From Bacteroidales bacterium (GTDB lineage Bacteria; Bacteroidota; Bacteroidia; Bacteroidales; WCHB1-69): a stretch of 60,526 bases of DNA. The notes below the pieces were generated by a model that had not been told where the DNA came from, searched no databases, and worked only from the letters and a program-made list of their open reading frames with translations. The position numbers were made by a program, and so were the translations under genes. The stretch covers positions 1 through 60,526 of the forward strand of contig JAEETJ010000017.1 in the NCBI GenBank assembly GCA_016290295.1, in the 5' to 3' direction. Below, one piece after another: positions 23,659 to 31,689 of the stretch; the first letter of the stretch is position 1; each line of letters begins with the position of its first letter.

Positions 23659-24372
23659 ATGAACGAAGAGGATAGTGTTTTGCTCAAAAGGTACGACCGT
23701 TTTTTGGCGGATTCCATGCACACCTTGAAAAACTTGATAGCACCGATCAGTGCTTACGTGGAAATGCTGCAATCGGGACTTGTAGGCGAACAGAAGGCGG
23801 ATGAAATTAATGAGAAGATAGGTGTATGTGCCAATACGGCGACTCAGTTTTGCACGAGCTTGATGAATGTTTTCCGTATCAGGGGAGGATTGGCTGATTT
23901 TCGCCCCGAGAAGATAAATCCTCATGATATGTTGCAGGAATATCTTCTCATGATTGAAAATAACCTGCAATTTAAGCGGATTATAGTGAAAAACCAGCTT
24001 GATCCTGAAGTTTTTCTTTTTTGCAATGCCAATTTATTGTCATCGGTATTTACAAATTTGATTACCAATGCTATCAAATTTTCGTTTGAAGATGGTACCA
24101 TAACTGTGAGTGGTGAAAGTGTGGACAAGGAATATTATGTAATCCGTGTGAAGGACGAGGGAGTAGGTATAGACGAAGCGAAAATTGAAGAAAAATTACG
24201 CAATAATACGGATTATTTCACCAGAGGAACCATGAATGAGTCGGGAACAGGCTTGGGGTTGTTATTGGTGCAGGCAATTCTTGAAAAAAATAGCGGCTCG
24301 TTGAGGGCTTATAACAATAAAGACAAGGGGGCTACGTTTGAATTCACGTTACCTTTGTATAAAGAAAAATAA
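23659..24372 (+). CDS. Short cytoplasmic histidine kinase
   Basis: A 237-residue kinase with no sensor, HAMP or membrane segment. The phosphoacceptor region reads SMHTLKNLIAPI with His21 in the H-box position, then the ATPase motifs NLITNAIKF (N box), DEGVGI (G1) and GTGLGLLL (G2). Input must come from a partner protein, or it may act as an accessory kinase. No response regulator gene adjoins. It lies 22 nt after the barrel protein gene and 4 nt before the glycosyltransferase gene, so it is in an operon with at least the latter. Confidence 0.88.
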   Translation: MNEEDSVLLKRYDRFLADSMHTLKNLIAPISAYVEMLQSGLVGEQKADEINEKIGVCANTATQFCTSLMNVFRIRGGLADFRPEKINPHDMLQEYLLMIENNLQFKRIIVKNQLDPEVFLFCNANLLSSVFTNLITNAIKFSFEDGTITVSGESVDKEYYVIRVKDEGVGIDEAKIEEKLRNNTDYFTRGTMNESGTGLGLLLVQAILEKNSGSLRAYNNKDKGATFEFTLPLYKEK

Positions 24373-24376
24373 CGAT

Positions 24377-25531
24377 ATGAGATTGTTGGTTGTTTTGTCC
24401 CGTTTTCCTTATCCTCTTGAAAAAGGGGATAAGTTGCGTGCTTACCACCAGCTTCGAGTATTGTCGCGGCAGCACGAGATATACCTGTTTGCCTTGAGTG
24501 ATAAAGAGTTTTCCGCGGCTTCTAAGGCTGCGTTAATGCCGTTTTGCAAAGAAATTAGGGTGGAAAAACGCAATCTTTTCACAAAACTATGGAACAGCCT
24601 GCTGGCTTTCTTTAAGGGTTGGCCTATCCAATGCGGCTATTTTTACAGTAAAAAGGCCAAAGGAGTTTTGCAGCGGTTTGTGGCTGAGGTTAAACCTGAT
24701 GCCATTTATGCCCAAATGGTGAGAACGGTTCCTTACGTTCAGGATATAGAGGTTGAGAAAACTATTGATTATCAAGATGTTTTGTCCCAAGGCATGTGGA
24801 GGCGTGCCCAACGGGCTCCATTTTGGCAGAAGCCGTTTTTCAAGTTTGAAGCTCGTCGTCTGCAACGTTTTGAGGCGGAAGTGTTCCCGTATTTTCAGCA
24901 CCATACCATTATTACCGAGGTGGATCGGGATCTGATGCCAGTGAAAGAAAAGGATAAGATACAGGTAGTGGGAAATGGTGTTGATTTTGAGCAGTTTAAG
25001 TACGAAGGACAGGAAAAAATATATGATTTGATATTTGCGGGCAACATGGCATACGCTCCGAATGTTGATGCGGCAGAATTTATTGTTAATCAGATACTTC
25101 CAAAATTATTGCCCAAGTTCCCGCAACTGCGTTTGGTGTTGTGTGGGGCTAATCCGGCCAAACGGGTGCAAGCCTTGCAGGGTCCGCATGTAATAGTCAC
25201 GGGTTGGGTGGATTCTATGGCGGAATATTATGCCCAGTCGAAAGTTTTTATGGCCCCAATGCGCTTGGGCACAGGCCTTCAGAATAAACTGTTGGAAGCT
25301 ATGGCCACACAGCTGCCGTGTGTTACCTCTCCCTTGGCTGCTAAACCATTGAAAAATGCTGATTATCAAAAAGATATTTTAGTGTGTGAGACGCCCGAGG
25401 AATATGTTTCCATCATTTCCCGCCTCCTCACAGACTGTGAATTTTATGATGAGGTTTCACAGCAGTCCTATCAATTTGTACGCACACATTATATTTGGGA
25501 AGCGGTGACAATAATTGAGGGGTTAAGATAA
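24377..25531 (+). CDS. Family 4-type glycosyltransferase (TIGR03087-like)
   Basis: A 384-residue GT-B enzyme. The N-terminus LSRFPYPLEKGDKLRAYHQLRVLS resembles the sugar transferases associated with EPS or PEP-CTERM loci, and the C-terminal half holds VVGNGVDFE, IFAGNMAYAPNVDA and the nucleotide-sugar region MAPMRLGTGLQNKLLEAMA. The ATG at 24377 is used; an upstream in-frame start lies in the kinase gene. It probably builds an envelope polysaccharide or glycan, but no polysaccharide cluster is adjacent. Confidence 0.88.
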   Translation: MRLLVVLSRFPYPLEKGDKLRAYHQLRVLSRQHEIYLFALSDKEFSAASKAALMPFCKEIRVEKRNLFTKLWNSLLAFFKGWPIQCGYFYSKKAKGVLQRFVAEVKPDAIYAQMVRTVPYVQDIEVEKTIDYQDVLSQGMWRRAQRAPFWQKPFFKFEARRLQRFEAEVFPYFQHHTIITEVDRDLMPVKEKDKIQVVGNGVDFEQFKYEGQEKIYDLIFAGNMAYAPNVDAAEFIVNQILPKLLPKFPQLRLVLCGANPAKRVQALQGPHVIVTGWVDSMAEYYAQSKVFMAPMRLGTGLQNKLLEAMATQLPCVTSPLAAKPLKNADYQKDILVCETPEEYVSIISRLLTDCEFYDEVSQQSYQFVRTHYIWEAVTIIEGLR

Positions 25532-25591
25532 TGTGCTGATTCAAGTTTTTCCGTATTTTTGTTTTTTCAAATTTCAGCTCCATATAATTCT

Positions 25592-26914
25592 ATGGAAACA
25601 AAACGTGAAACTTTTAACGATCATCCTGTTTATAGTCTGTCGGAAATCACCGGCAGTATCAAGTCTGTCATCAACAAGACTTATACCCGTGCCTATTATG
25701 TAAAGGCCGAAATGATTCGTTTGAACAAGTATCCCCATTCTGGTCATTGCTATCCTGAACTTGTTGAAAAAGAAGGGGATAAAATTGTTACGCAAATGCG
25801 GGCGGTGATATGGAAAACACAGGTGGAGGCCATCAACGAGAAGTTTCAGAAAATCACCGGCGAGGAACTTAAGGACAATATAAGCATCTTATGTTTGGCC
25901 ACTATTGAGTTCAGTCCGCAATACGGCTTAGCCCTTTATATTCAGGATATTGAACCCAGTTATACCTTGGGTGAATTGATGAAAAATAAGCTGGCGGTCA
26001 TTGCTCAACTGAAGAAAGAAGGTGTTTTTGAAGCCAATAAAAAATTGCATTTACCGCTCTTGCCCAAACGTATTGCGGTTATTTCAGTGGAGACGAGCAA
26101 GGGTTATAGTGATTTTATGGTCACTTTGCAAGAAAATAATTGGAATTATTGTTTCGAGTGTGAACTGTTCCCGTCAATATTGCAGGGCGATAAGGCGATC
26201 AGTACCATTACCGCTCAGCTGGAGGCTATTGCCAAAAGGCAGCAGGATTTTGACTGTGTGGTTATCATCCGTGGCGGTGGTGGCGATGTGGGTTTGAGTT
26301 GCTATGACGACTATAGTTTGTCGCACAAGGTGGCCACTTTCCCTTTGCCCATCATTTCAGGTATTGGGCATTCCACTAACGAAAGTGTCACCGACATGGT
26401 GTCATATGCCAACAAAATCACTCCCACGGAAGTGGCGTATTTCCTCATCCAACAGTTCCATAATTTTGCCATTCAGGTAGAGGAAGCCCAGGATAAACTG
26501 TTGCGATATGTGGAGGGTGTTTTCATTCAGGAGAGACATAAGATTGAGCAGATAGAACACAATTATCGACTGGTAGCCACACGCTTGCTTACCCAAGAAA
26601 AAAGTAGGATTGGACAAATAGAACACAGTTATAAACTTATTGCTTCTCATTTAATTGCGCAAGAAAAAAATCAGATTGAGAGCTTGTGTAAAATGATGCA
26701 CATATCCATAAATCAATTGGTTAAGATCAAGAATAAAGAATTGGAAGCACTGGAAGAAAAAATCAAGTTGCTGCATCCCGAACAAGTTCTAAAACGGGGT
26801 TACAGTATTACACGATTGAATGGCAAGGCACTGACCGATGCCGCTGCGGTCCATCCTGGTGATTCGCTAACCACGGTTTTATACCATGGAAATATCAAAT
26901 CAAAGGTGGAATAA
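25592..26914 (+). CDS. xseA: Exodeoxyribonuclease VII large subunit XseA
   Basis: A 440-residue homologue of the nuclease that degrades single-stranded DNA bidirectionally. An N-terminal OB-fold (YYVKAEMIRLNKYPHSGHCYPELVEK) is followed by the catalytic domain with LPKRIAVISVETSKGYSDF, the RGGGGDVGL motif and SGIGHSTNESVTD. The C-terminal coiled coil contains two imperfect copies of a roughly 21-residue unit (QIEHNYRLVATRLL and QIEHSYKLIASHLI). The gene for the small subunit XseB, often next to it, is not seen here. Start ATG at 25592; a TATTTTTG element lies at 25554-25561. Confidence 0.94.
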   Translation: METKRETFNDHPVYSLSEITGSIKSVINKTYTRAYYVKAEMIRLNKYPHSGHCYPELVEKEGDKIVTQMRAVIWKTQVEAINEKFQKITGEELKDNISILCLATIEFSPQYGLALYIQDIEPSYTLGELMKNKLAVIAQLKKEGVFEANKKLHLPLLPKRIAVISVETSKGYSDFMVTLQENNWNYCFECELFPSILQGDKAISTITAQLEAIAKRQQDFDCVVIIRGGGGDVGLSCYDDYSLSHKVATFPLPIISGIGHSTNESVTDMVSYANKITPTEVAYFLIQQFHNFAIQVEEAQDKLLRYVEGVFIQERHKIEQIEHNYRLVATRLLTQEKSRIGQIEHSYKLIASHLIAQEKNQIESLCKMMHISINQLVKIKNKELEALEEKIKLLHPEQVLKRGYSITRLNGKALTDAAAVHPGDSLTTVLYHGNIKSKVE

Positions 26915-26967
26915 TATGTTTTTATCGTAATAAAAATTAAATGTGATATTTATATAAAAAAACTTTG

Positions 26968-26975
26968 TATATTTG
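26968..26975 (+). promoter_or_regulatory. Candidate -7 element of yceD-rpmF
   Basis: TATATTTG, 19 nt before the yceD ATG. The -33 region is not clear. Confidence 0.45.
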
Positions 26976-26994
26976 CAACCCCAAAAATCGCAGC

Positions 26995-27540
26995 ATGAAG
27001 ACGAAGGAAAAAAGAGACGATTACAAGATTAGAATTGCGGGAGTTGAGATTGGAACTTATTCGTATTCAATGATTTGCGATAAAGCGTTCTTTGAATTGT
27101 CCGAGATATCTGAACTGGAAGATGGTTTGTTGAATTTGCAGATTGAAATGGACAAAAGTGAGAAAATGTTGGATTTGAAGTTCCATTTTGCCGGGAAAGT
27201 GGTGGCTCCATGTGACCGTTGCCTTGATCCGGTGACCATACCGATGGACTTTGATGAGCAGCTGATTGTGAATCTCGTGCCGGAAGTGGAAGAGGATTTT
27301 GAAAATGACGAGAACATCTGGATGGTGGACGAAAACATTTATGAGTTGGACTTATTCCATTTCATCTATGAGACCATCCGTTTGGCACTGCCTCACAGAA
27401 TCGTCCATCCTGATGACGAGAACGGAAATTCAACATGTAATCCTGAGGTTTTGAAGAAGTTGGAGAGTTTGAAGCAGACAGAAAAACCTCAGGAAATCGA
27501 TGAACGCTGGGCTGCTTTGAAAGACCTTAAATTAGATTAA
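26995..27540 (+). CDS. yceD: YceD/DUF177 family protein
   Basis: A 181-residue member of the DUF177 family, linked in other bacteria to 23S rRNA accumulation and almost always encoded just before rpmF, as here (21 nt). The conserved C-D-R-C-L pair (VAPCDRCLDPV) and the C-terminal LALPHRIVHPDD, LKKLESLK and DERWAALKDLKLD blocks are present. Start ATG at 26995; an upstream in-frame TTG lies in the promoter element. Confidence 0.92.
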   Translation: MKTKEKRDDYKIRIAGVEIGTYSYSMICDKAFFELSEISELEDGLLNLQIEMDKSEKMLDLKFHFAGKVVAPCDRCLDPVTIPMDFDEQLIVNLVPEVEEDFENDENIWMVDENIYELDLFHFIYETIRLALPHRIVHPDDENGNSTCNPEVLKKLESLKQTEKPQEIDERWAALKDLKLD

Positions 27541-27561
27541 TACATATAAAATAATAAAGTT

Positions 27562-27750
27562 ATGCCGAATCCGAAAAGAAGACATTCTCAAACGAGAAGA
27601 GATAAGAGAAGAGCAAACGATTTCATGACTCCTCCTCAGTTCACCACTTGCAGCCATTGTGGTGCAGCTGTTCTGCCTCACCGTATTTGTCCTGAATGTG
27701 GATATTACAGAGGCAAACAGGCTATTGAAGTGGAAGGTGCCGCTCAATAG
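27562..27750 (+). CDS. rpmF: 50S ribosomal protein L32
   Basis: A 62-residue L32 protein: MPNPKRRHSQTRRDKRRA start, then the four-cysteine zinc site C-S-H-C and C-P-E-C with GYYRGK. Length is normal. Co-transcribed with yceD and followed by an intrinsic terminator at 27784-27822. Confidence 0.98.
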   Translation: MPNPKRRHSQTRRDKRRANDFMTPPQFTTCSHCGAAVLPHRICPECGYYRGKQAIEVEGAAQ

Positions 27751-27783
27751 TAGTAAGTCAAATCAAATCGTATAATCAAATTT

Positions 27784-27822
27784 AGATGGTATAAAGTTTT
27801 TTATATCATCTTTTCTTGTTTT
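27784..27822 (+). terminator. Intrinsic terminator after rpmF
   Basis: A 12-bp stem (AGATGGTATAAA at 27784-27795 with TTTATATCATCT at 27800-27811, one G-T wobble) around a 4-nt loop, followed by the T-rich tail TTTCTTGTTTT. It ends seven bases before the rdgB start. Confidence 0.85.
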
Positions 27823-27828
27823 AAAATC

Positions 27829-28428
27829 ATGGAACTGATTTTTGCCACTCACAACCAGCATAAGACTGAGGAAGCCAAGGAAATTGCTGCTTCCGTATTC
27901 CAAATCAAAAATTTAAAGGATATCGGTTGTTTTGACGAGATACCAGAAACTGCAGATACCTTGCAAGGCAACGCATTGCAGAAAGCCCGCTATGTGCATG
28001 AGCATTATCATGTCAATTGCTTTGCTGATGACACTGGCTTGGAGGTGGAAGCTCTTGACGGCCGTCCGGGCGTGTATTCCGCACGTTTTGCCGGTGAGCA
28101 TTGCACTTATCAGGACAATGTGAACAAACTGCTTAAGGAAATGGAGGGCAAGACCAATCGTAAAGCTTGTTTCAAGACAGTGGTGGCTTTAATATTAGAC
28201 GGCGAAGAATACTTCTTTGAGGGTAGGGTTGATGGTGAAATAATTGAGAACCAGAGAGGTACATCCGGTTTTGGTTATGATCCTGTCTTTTTGCCAGAGG
28301 GTTTTGACCGTACTTTCGCGGAGATGAGTGATGAGGAGAAAAACAGCATTAGTCACAGGGGAAGAGCCATGCGAAAACTGATGTCTTTTCTGAAAGATAA
28401 AAAAAATGATGATTTTAAACTTTTTTAA
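27829..28428 (+). CDS. rdgB: XTP/dITP diphosphatase (RdgB/HAM1)
   Basis: A 199-residue nucleotide sanitising enzyme that hydrolyses dITP, XTP and related deaminated purine triphosphates. It shows ATHNQHKTEE at the N-terminus, FADDTGLEVEALDGRPGVYSAR around residue 65-86, GFGYDPVF near 145 and the C-terminal SHRGRAMRKL. Length is normal. No clear promoter was found in the 7 nt after the rpmF terminator, so transcription may depend on terminator read-through. Confidence 0.97.
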   Translation: MELIFATHNQHKTEEAKEIAASVFQIKNLKDIGCFDEIPETADTLQGNALQKARYVHEHYHVNCFADDTGLEVEALDGRPGVYSARFAGEHCTYQDNVNKLLKEMEGKTNRKACFKTVVALILDGEEYFFEGRVDGEIIENQRGTSGFGYDPVFLPEGFDRTFAEMSDEEKNSISHRGRAMRKLMSFLKDKKNDDFKLF

Positions 28429-28459
28429 TTTGTAGTGTCAAATAATAAATGTATCTTTG
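28429..28459 (+). promoter_or_regulatory. Promoter of the lipoprotein cluster (consensus match)
   Basis: TTTG (28429-28432), 19 nt, TATCTTTG (28452-28459): a full match to the Bacteroidota primary-sigma consensus TTTG-N19-TAnnTTTG. It overlaps the rdgB stop codon. The leader to the ATG at 28527 is about 60 nt. Confidence 0.8.
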
Positions 28460-28526
28460 CATCGTTTTATCTGAGAAAACAACAAAGAAGAAAAACACAC
28501 TTAGTAATAACAAAAAAACAAATCAA

Positions 28527-29207
28527 ATGAAAGCATTAAGATTTTTAGGCATTGCATTGCTCGCCTGCACAATGATGTGCGTTTCTTGCAAAAAAGACAA
28601 TCCAAAACCTAGTGACAACACAACTGAAAACCCAAGTGGTGGTAGTGGTGAGAATCCTGGTGGCGGTGGCGGTGGCCAAACTGTAACTGAAAAGATTACT
28701 GTTAATTTCGATGGTAATACTTGGGAACCAGGCCTCATCAATGAAAATTATGACTATCCTTATGAAGGTGCACACTATAATATGTTCGACTTGTGGATTG
28801 AACCTGAAAACTATCTTCCTTCAGCAGATGGTACACTGGCTTTGGATGCAAATGCAGACCAACCTTATAGAATGAACTATTATAAAGAAACTGGTTACAA
28901 TTTGAACACTTCTGATGGAGGTCAAATTGCAGTTGGTGACTGGGCATGGTTGGGTTCTAACTACAATAGTCCCAAAACTGTTACTGGCATGGCTTTCGAT
29001 GCTACCACTTTGGTTGCTTCATATAAGGTTGTTGCTCCTATGATTGATGTTTATGATCGTTTTGGCAACGGAAATGAAAATCCTGCAGTTAAGGATATGA
29101 CCATTCAGTATCAGAATGTAACTTTGAATCCTTACGAAGAGACTACTAAAGGTTTGAATAACAAAAAAGTTGGTCAAGTTGTGAGCATTTCAAAAGCTAG
29201 CAAATAA
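28527..29207 (+). CDS. Lipoprotein with Gly-rich linker (paralogue 1)
   Basis: A 226-residue exported lipoprotein. The signal peptide MKALRFLGIALLACT ends in a lipobox VSC-K-K; the mature protein starts with a disordered Pro/Gly/Asn linker including a run of five glycines, then a beta-rich domain beginning ITVNFDGNTWEPG and ending MTIQYQNVTLNPYEE. Signal peptide and ending resemble those of the genes at 29678 and 30237. The ATG at 28527 gives a proper signal peptide; the frame is open upstream. No known family was recognised. It has a consensus promoter and is followed by a terminator. Confidence 0.85.
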   Translation: MKALRFLGIALLACTMMCVSCKKDNPKPSDNTTENPSGGSGENPGGGGGGQTVTEKITVNFDGNTWEPGLINENYDYPYEGAHYNMFDLWIEPENYLPSADGTLALDANADQPYRMNYYKETGYNLNTSDGGQIAVGDWAWLGSNYNSPKTVTGMAFDATTLVASYKVVAPMIDVYDRFGNGNENPAVKDMTIQYQNVTLNPYEETTKGLNNKKVGQVVSISKASK

Positions 29208-29223
29208 TCAATTATAACAAGGA

Positions 29224-29259
29224 AAAAAAAGAGTTCTCTCTTCAGGGAACTCTTTTTTT
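29224..29259 (+). terminator. Intrinsic terminator after lipoprotein paralogue 1
   Basis: GAGTTC (29231-29236) pairs with GAACTC (29247-29252), extended by the A-rich left flank and the T run on the right. The next gene begins 12 nt after it, so downstream genes depend on read-through or another promoter. Confidence 0.85.
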
Positions 29260-29270
29260 ATTATAAGCAA

Positions 29271-29678
29271 ATGAAAAAACTCCTTTTTATTGTATTTGGA
29301 TTCTGTTTAATCCTTTTTTCTTGCCAAATCAACCAGGAGGCAAAGATCAAGGAAGTGGCAAAAAACTATCTGGAAGCGGTGGGAAATTATAAATTTGAGG
29401 AAGGAAGATCTTTTGTGACGGATTCGTCGCAAATTGTTATTGACCGAATGGTAAGTATTGTCAAAGTAATGTCAGAAGAAGACAAAGAAAAGAACCTTCC
29501 TGTGGAAATTATCATAAAACAAGTTACCATCGACAAAGATACCGCTTTCGTGAACTTTGATACGAAATCACCTTTATATACTCATAATGGAAATGTATAT
29601 TTGATAAAGCAAGGTGGTGGAAAATGGCTTGTGGATTTGCGAAAAACATTCCCTAAAAAAACAAAAAAACAATCGTAA
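29271..29678 (+). CDS. Small lipoprotein, DUF4878/NTF2-like
   Basis: A 135-residue lipoprotein (MKKLLFIVFGFCLILFSC lipobox). The mature part has an alpha-beta pattern with KNYLEAVGNYKFEEGRSFV and a closing GGGKWLVDLRKTFP, typical of small NTF2-like folds such as DUF4878. Its stop codon overlaps the start of the next gene by one base (TAATG), so the two are translationally coupled. Function unknown. Confidence 0.8.
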   Translation: MKKLLFIVFGFCLILFSCQINQEAKIKEVAKNYLEAVGNYKFEEGRSFVTDSSQIVIDRMVSIVKVMSEEDKEKNLPVEIIIKQVTIDKDTAFVNFDTKSPLYTHNGNVYLIKQGGGKWLVDLRKTFPKKTKKQS

Positions 29679-30211
29679 TGAAATCTCTTAGAATTTCTTT
29701 TTTAATGCTTCTTGCCTGCTCTCTTTTATTTGTTTCTTGCAAGAAAACAGAGGCTCCTGAAAATAATGACAATAACGAGAATCCCGTGGAACAGCCCGCA
29801 GGAGTCTATGTTACTTTTGGCTCTGAGCAATGGACCGCGGGTGAATTTATGGTGGATGCGGATGTTTATGCAAGCTATGACAAACTGCTGTTTTATGTCT
29901 TTAAAACCACCTCACAAGCACAATTTCCCCAATTTCAAGGCTATATGCCCAATATTGTAGGAGTTTCCACTTTGGCTGACAATGACCGTTTGCTTTATGT
30001 CGGCAGTGCAGATGAACTTGACGCACAAGGTAATGTTGAGTGGATGGCTACCAGTCTTCGGACAGAAATCACAGCCATTGATTTGGCTACTTATACGATT
30101 ACCGCTGTTCAAACGGGTGAAATGAAAAACCAGCGGACTTCGGAAACAAAGGATGTCAAAATCCAGTACAATAAGGTGACATGGATTCCTACATCCATAC
30201 AGACAAAATAG
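29678..30211 (+). CDS. Lipoprotein (paralogue 2)
   Basis: A 177-residue lipoprotein with signal peptide MKSLRISFLMLLACS and lipobox VSC-K-K. After an Asn/Glu-rich linker (residues 25-43) comes a domain starting VYVTFGSEQW, containing FPQFQGYM and YTITAVQTGEM, and ending IQYNKVTWIP. This is clearly homologous to the C-terminal domain of the gene at 30237 (VFVTMGAESW, YPQFQGWM, HTITAVQTGKM, AYKNVTWEV). Possible surface-exposed or periplasmic binding role; no named family recognised. Confidence 0.82.
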   Translation: MKSLRISFLMLLACSLLFVSCKKTEAPENNDNNENPVEQPAGVYVTFGSEQWTAGEFMVDADVYASYDKLLFYVFKTTSQAQFPQFQGYMPNIVGVSTLADNDRLLYVGSADELDAQGNVEWMATSLRTEITAIDLATYTITAVQTGEMKNQRTSETKDVKIQYNKVTWIPTSIQTK

Positions 30212-30236
30212 ATTATTATAAAACCACATTTTGACG

Positions 30237-30950
30237 ATGAAAGCACTTAGATTCATAGGATTAGCCCTGTTGGCTTGTTCCCTTTTGTTTGTATCCTGTA
30301 AAAAAACAAAGCAATTTACCATCACAGTTTCCGTGAATGACGCTTCTATGGGTTCTGCCACGGGTGGAGGAGTCTATGACGAAAATACTACTGCAACATT
30401 GACGGCAACAGCCAATCCTAATTTTAAGTTTGTGAAATGGGATGATGGCAATACTGACAATCCACGAACAGTTAAAGTCACTGGTGATGCCAGTTATAAG
30501 GCGATGTTTTTCTTTGACGGGGATGAACCTGCAGAGGATGGAGTATTTGTGACTATGGGTGCGGAAAGTTGGAAGGTGGCTTCTTTCCAAGCGGATGCAC
30601 AGTCTTTGCCAGGAAAAGTCAGAGTGTGGCTATATAAGTCCACTGAAACGGAATATCCTCAGTTTCAAGGTTGGATGGATGCCCATACGGGCGAAAATAT
30701 AGGTGCTGGCATGATGTATATGGCTAACGAAGAAGATGTGGATGCCAACGCATATCCGAATTGGGAATCCAAAGATTTGACCACAAGTATTGTGTCGATA
30801 GATTTGAATGCCCATACCATTACGGCAGTCCAGACAGGCAAGATGTATAACAGAACCACCGCGGAAGAACGTTTCCTGCGTATTGCCTATAAAAATGTCA
30901 CTTGGGAAGTGGCTCCGGAGCCGTCAAAACACTGGATGTCTGTCCGTTAA
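30237..30950 (+). CDS. Lipoprotein with InlB B-repeat-like domain (paralogue 3)
   Basis: A 237-residue lipoprotein: signal peptide MKALRFIGLALLACS, lipobox VSC-K-K, one InlB B-repeat/Flg_new-type domain (residues 25-90, with ATLTATANPNFKFVKWDDG), then the same C-terminal domain as its neighbour at 29678. The ATG at 30237 is preferred to one two codons earlier because it matches the paralogues. It differs from paralogue 2 by insertion of the B-repeat module. Its TAA stop shares the TTAA palindrome with the stop of the convergent proX-type gene. Confidence 0.83.
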   Translation: MKALRFIGLALLACSLLFVSCKKTKQFTITVSVNDASMGSATGGGVYDENTTATLTATANPNFKFVKWDDGNTDNPRTVKVTGDASYKAMFFFDGDEPAEDGVFVTMGAESWKVASFQADAQSLPGKVRVWLYKSTETEYPQFQGWMDAHTGENIGAGMMYMANEEDVDANAYPNWESKDLTTSIVSIDLNAHTITAVQTGKMYNRTTAEERFLRIAYKNVTWEVAPEPSKHWMSVR

Positions 30951-31438
30951 TAGACTTCCATCCACAGGTATTCGTTGCCGCAATAATCCAAAAATTTTAT
31001 CAGATCTTCTCTTTTGATAATCAGTGAAGCCGTGTTAATACACGGGTGAAAGCTGAGTTTTTCGGCCTGCTGTAAGGTGTGGTCAAGAAAAACAGTGACG
31101 TGGTGCTCGGTATCATTGATGAGACCGAAAGGGGTTACTGAGCCAGGTTTCACCCCAAGATATTTGTCCATACGGGCCTCAGAGGCAAAACTCAATTTTC
31201 CTTGATGTAATTGTTTTTCAATATCGTGAATGGCCATATCCCGGTCACAATTCAAGATGACCAGATAATGCCGGTTTCCTTTATGGTTGCGGAAAAACAG
31301 ATTCTTGCAATGCTGTGCGTCGTGGCCAGCCCAGTATTGTTTGGCTATCTCAATGGTCGGGGCTGGCGGATGCTCGATATATTCGTAAGCGATATGAAGC
31401 TCGTCTAACAGCTGGTATAGTTTTGGGTCTCCGTTCAT
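30947..31438 (-). CDS. YbaK/ProX-type aminoacyl-tRNA deacylase
   Basis: A 163-residue single-domain editing protein that hydrolyses mischarged tRNA, probably Ala-tRNA-Pro or Cys-tRNA-Pro. It begins LYQLLDELHIAYEYIEHPPAPTIE as in ProX/PrdX, contains HCKNLFFRN and VLNCDRD, and the signature GVKPGSVTPFGL near residues 95-106. Its start overlaps the stop of the gene at 31435-31689 by 4 nt (ATGA), which suggests coupling to the envelope operon upstream. Confidence 0.92.
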   Translation of the reverse strand: MNGDPKLYQLLDELHIAYEYIEHPPAPTIEIAKQYWAGHDAQHCKNLFFRNHKGNRHYLVILNCDRDMAIHDIEKQLHQGKLSFASEARMDKYLGVKPGSVTPFGLINDTEHHVTVFLDHTLQQAEKLSFHPCINTASLIIKREDLIKFLDYCGNEYLWMEVY

Positions 31439-31689
31439 TTTCTCTTTCTCTTTCGCAGAATATCAAAAACAAAAGTCAGCACATTCATGTTGATGGGAAT
31501 GTTGCTCACAAAATTCTTGACAAAACGACCGGTTTTAGGCACAAAACTCCAGAAACCGTATATTTCATCCCAGTCCTTTTCCACTGATTTCTCCTGTTTT
31601 TCAATCAGCTTCTTGACATAATTCTTCTCGCGTTCAAGGTCCTTAAGGCTCGAGATACTGCTATAGCTGGAAACTCGTTTGTTAATCAT
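31435..31689 (-). CDS. Small basic protein of the YtxH/holin-like operon
   Basis: An 84-residue protein of no recognised family. It has a helical charged middle (DLEREKNYVKKLIEKQEKSVEKDWDE), a YGFWSFVPKTGRFVKNFVSNIP segment and a very basic end (LRKRKRK). I chose the ATG at 31689 because AAGGAGG lies six nt before it; an ATG two codons earlier touches that motif. The motif also codes for the end of the preceding gene, so the evidence is moderate. Overlaps both neighbours slightly, indicating a tight operon. Confidence 0.7.
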   Translation of the reverse strand: MINKRVSSYSSISSLKDLEREKNYVKKLIEKQEKSVEKDWDEIYGFWSFVPKTGRFVKNFVSNIPINMNVLTFVFDILRKRKRK

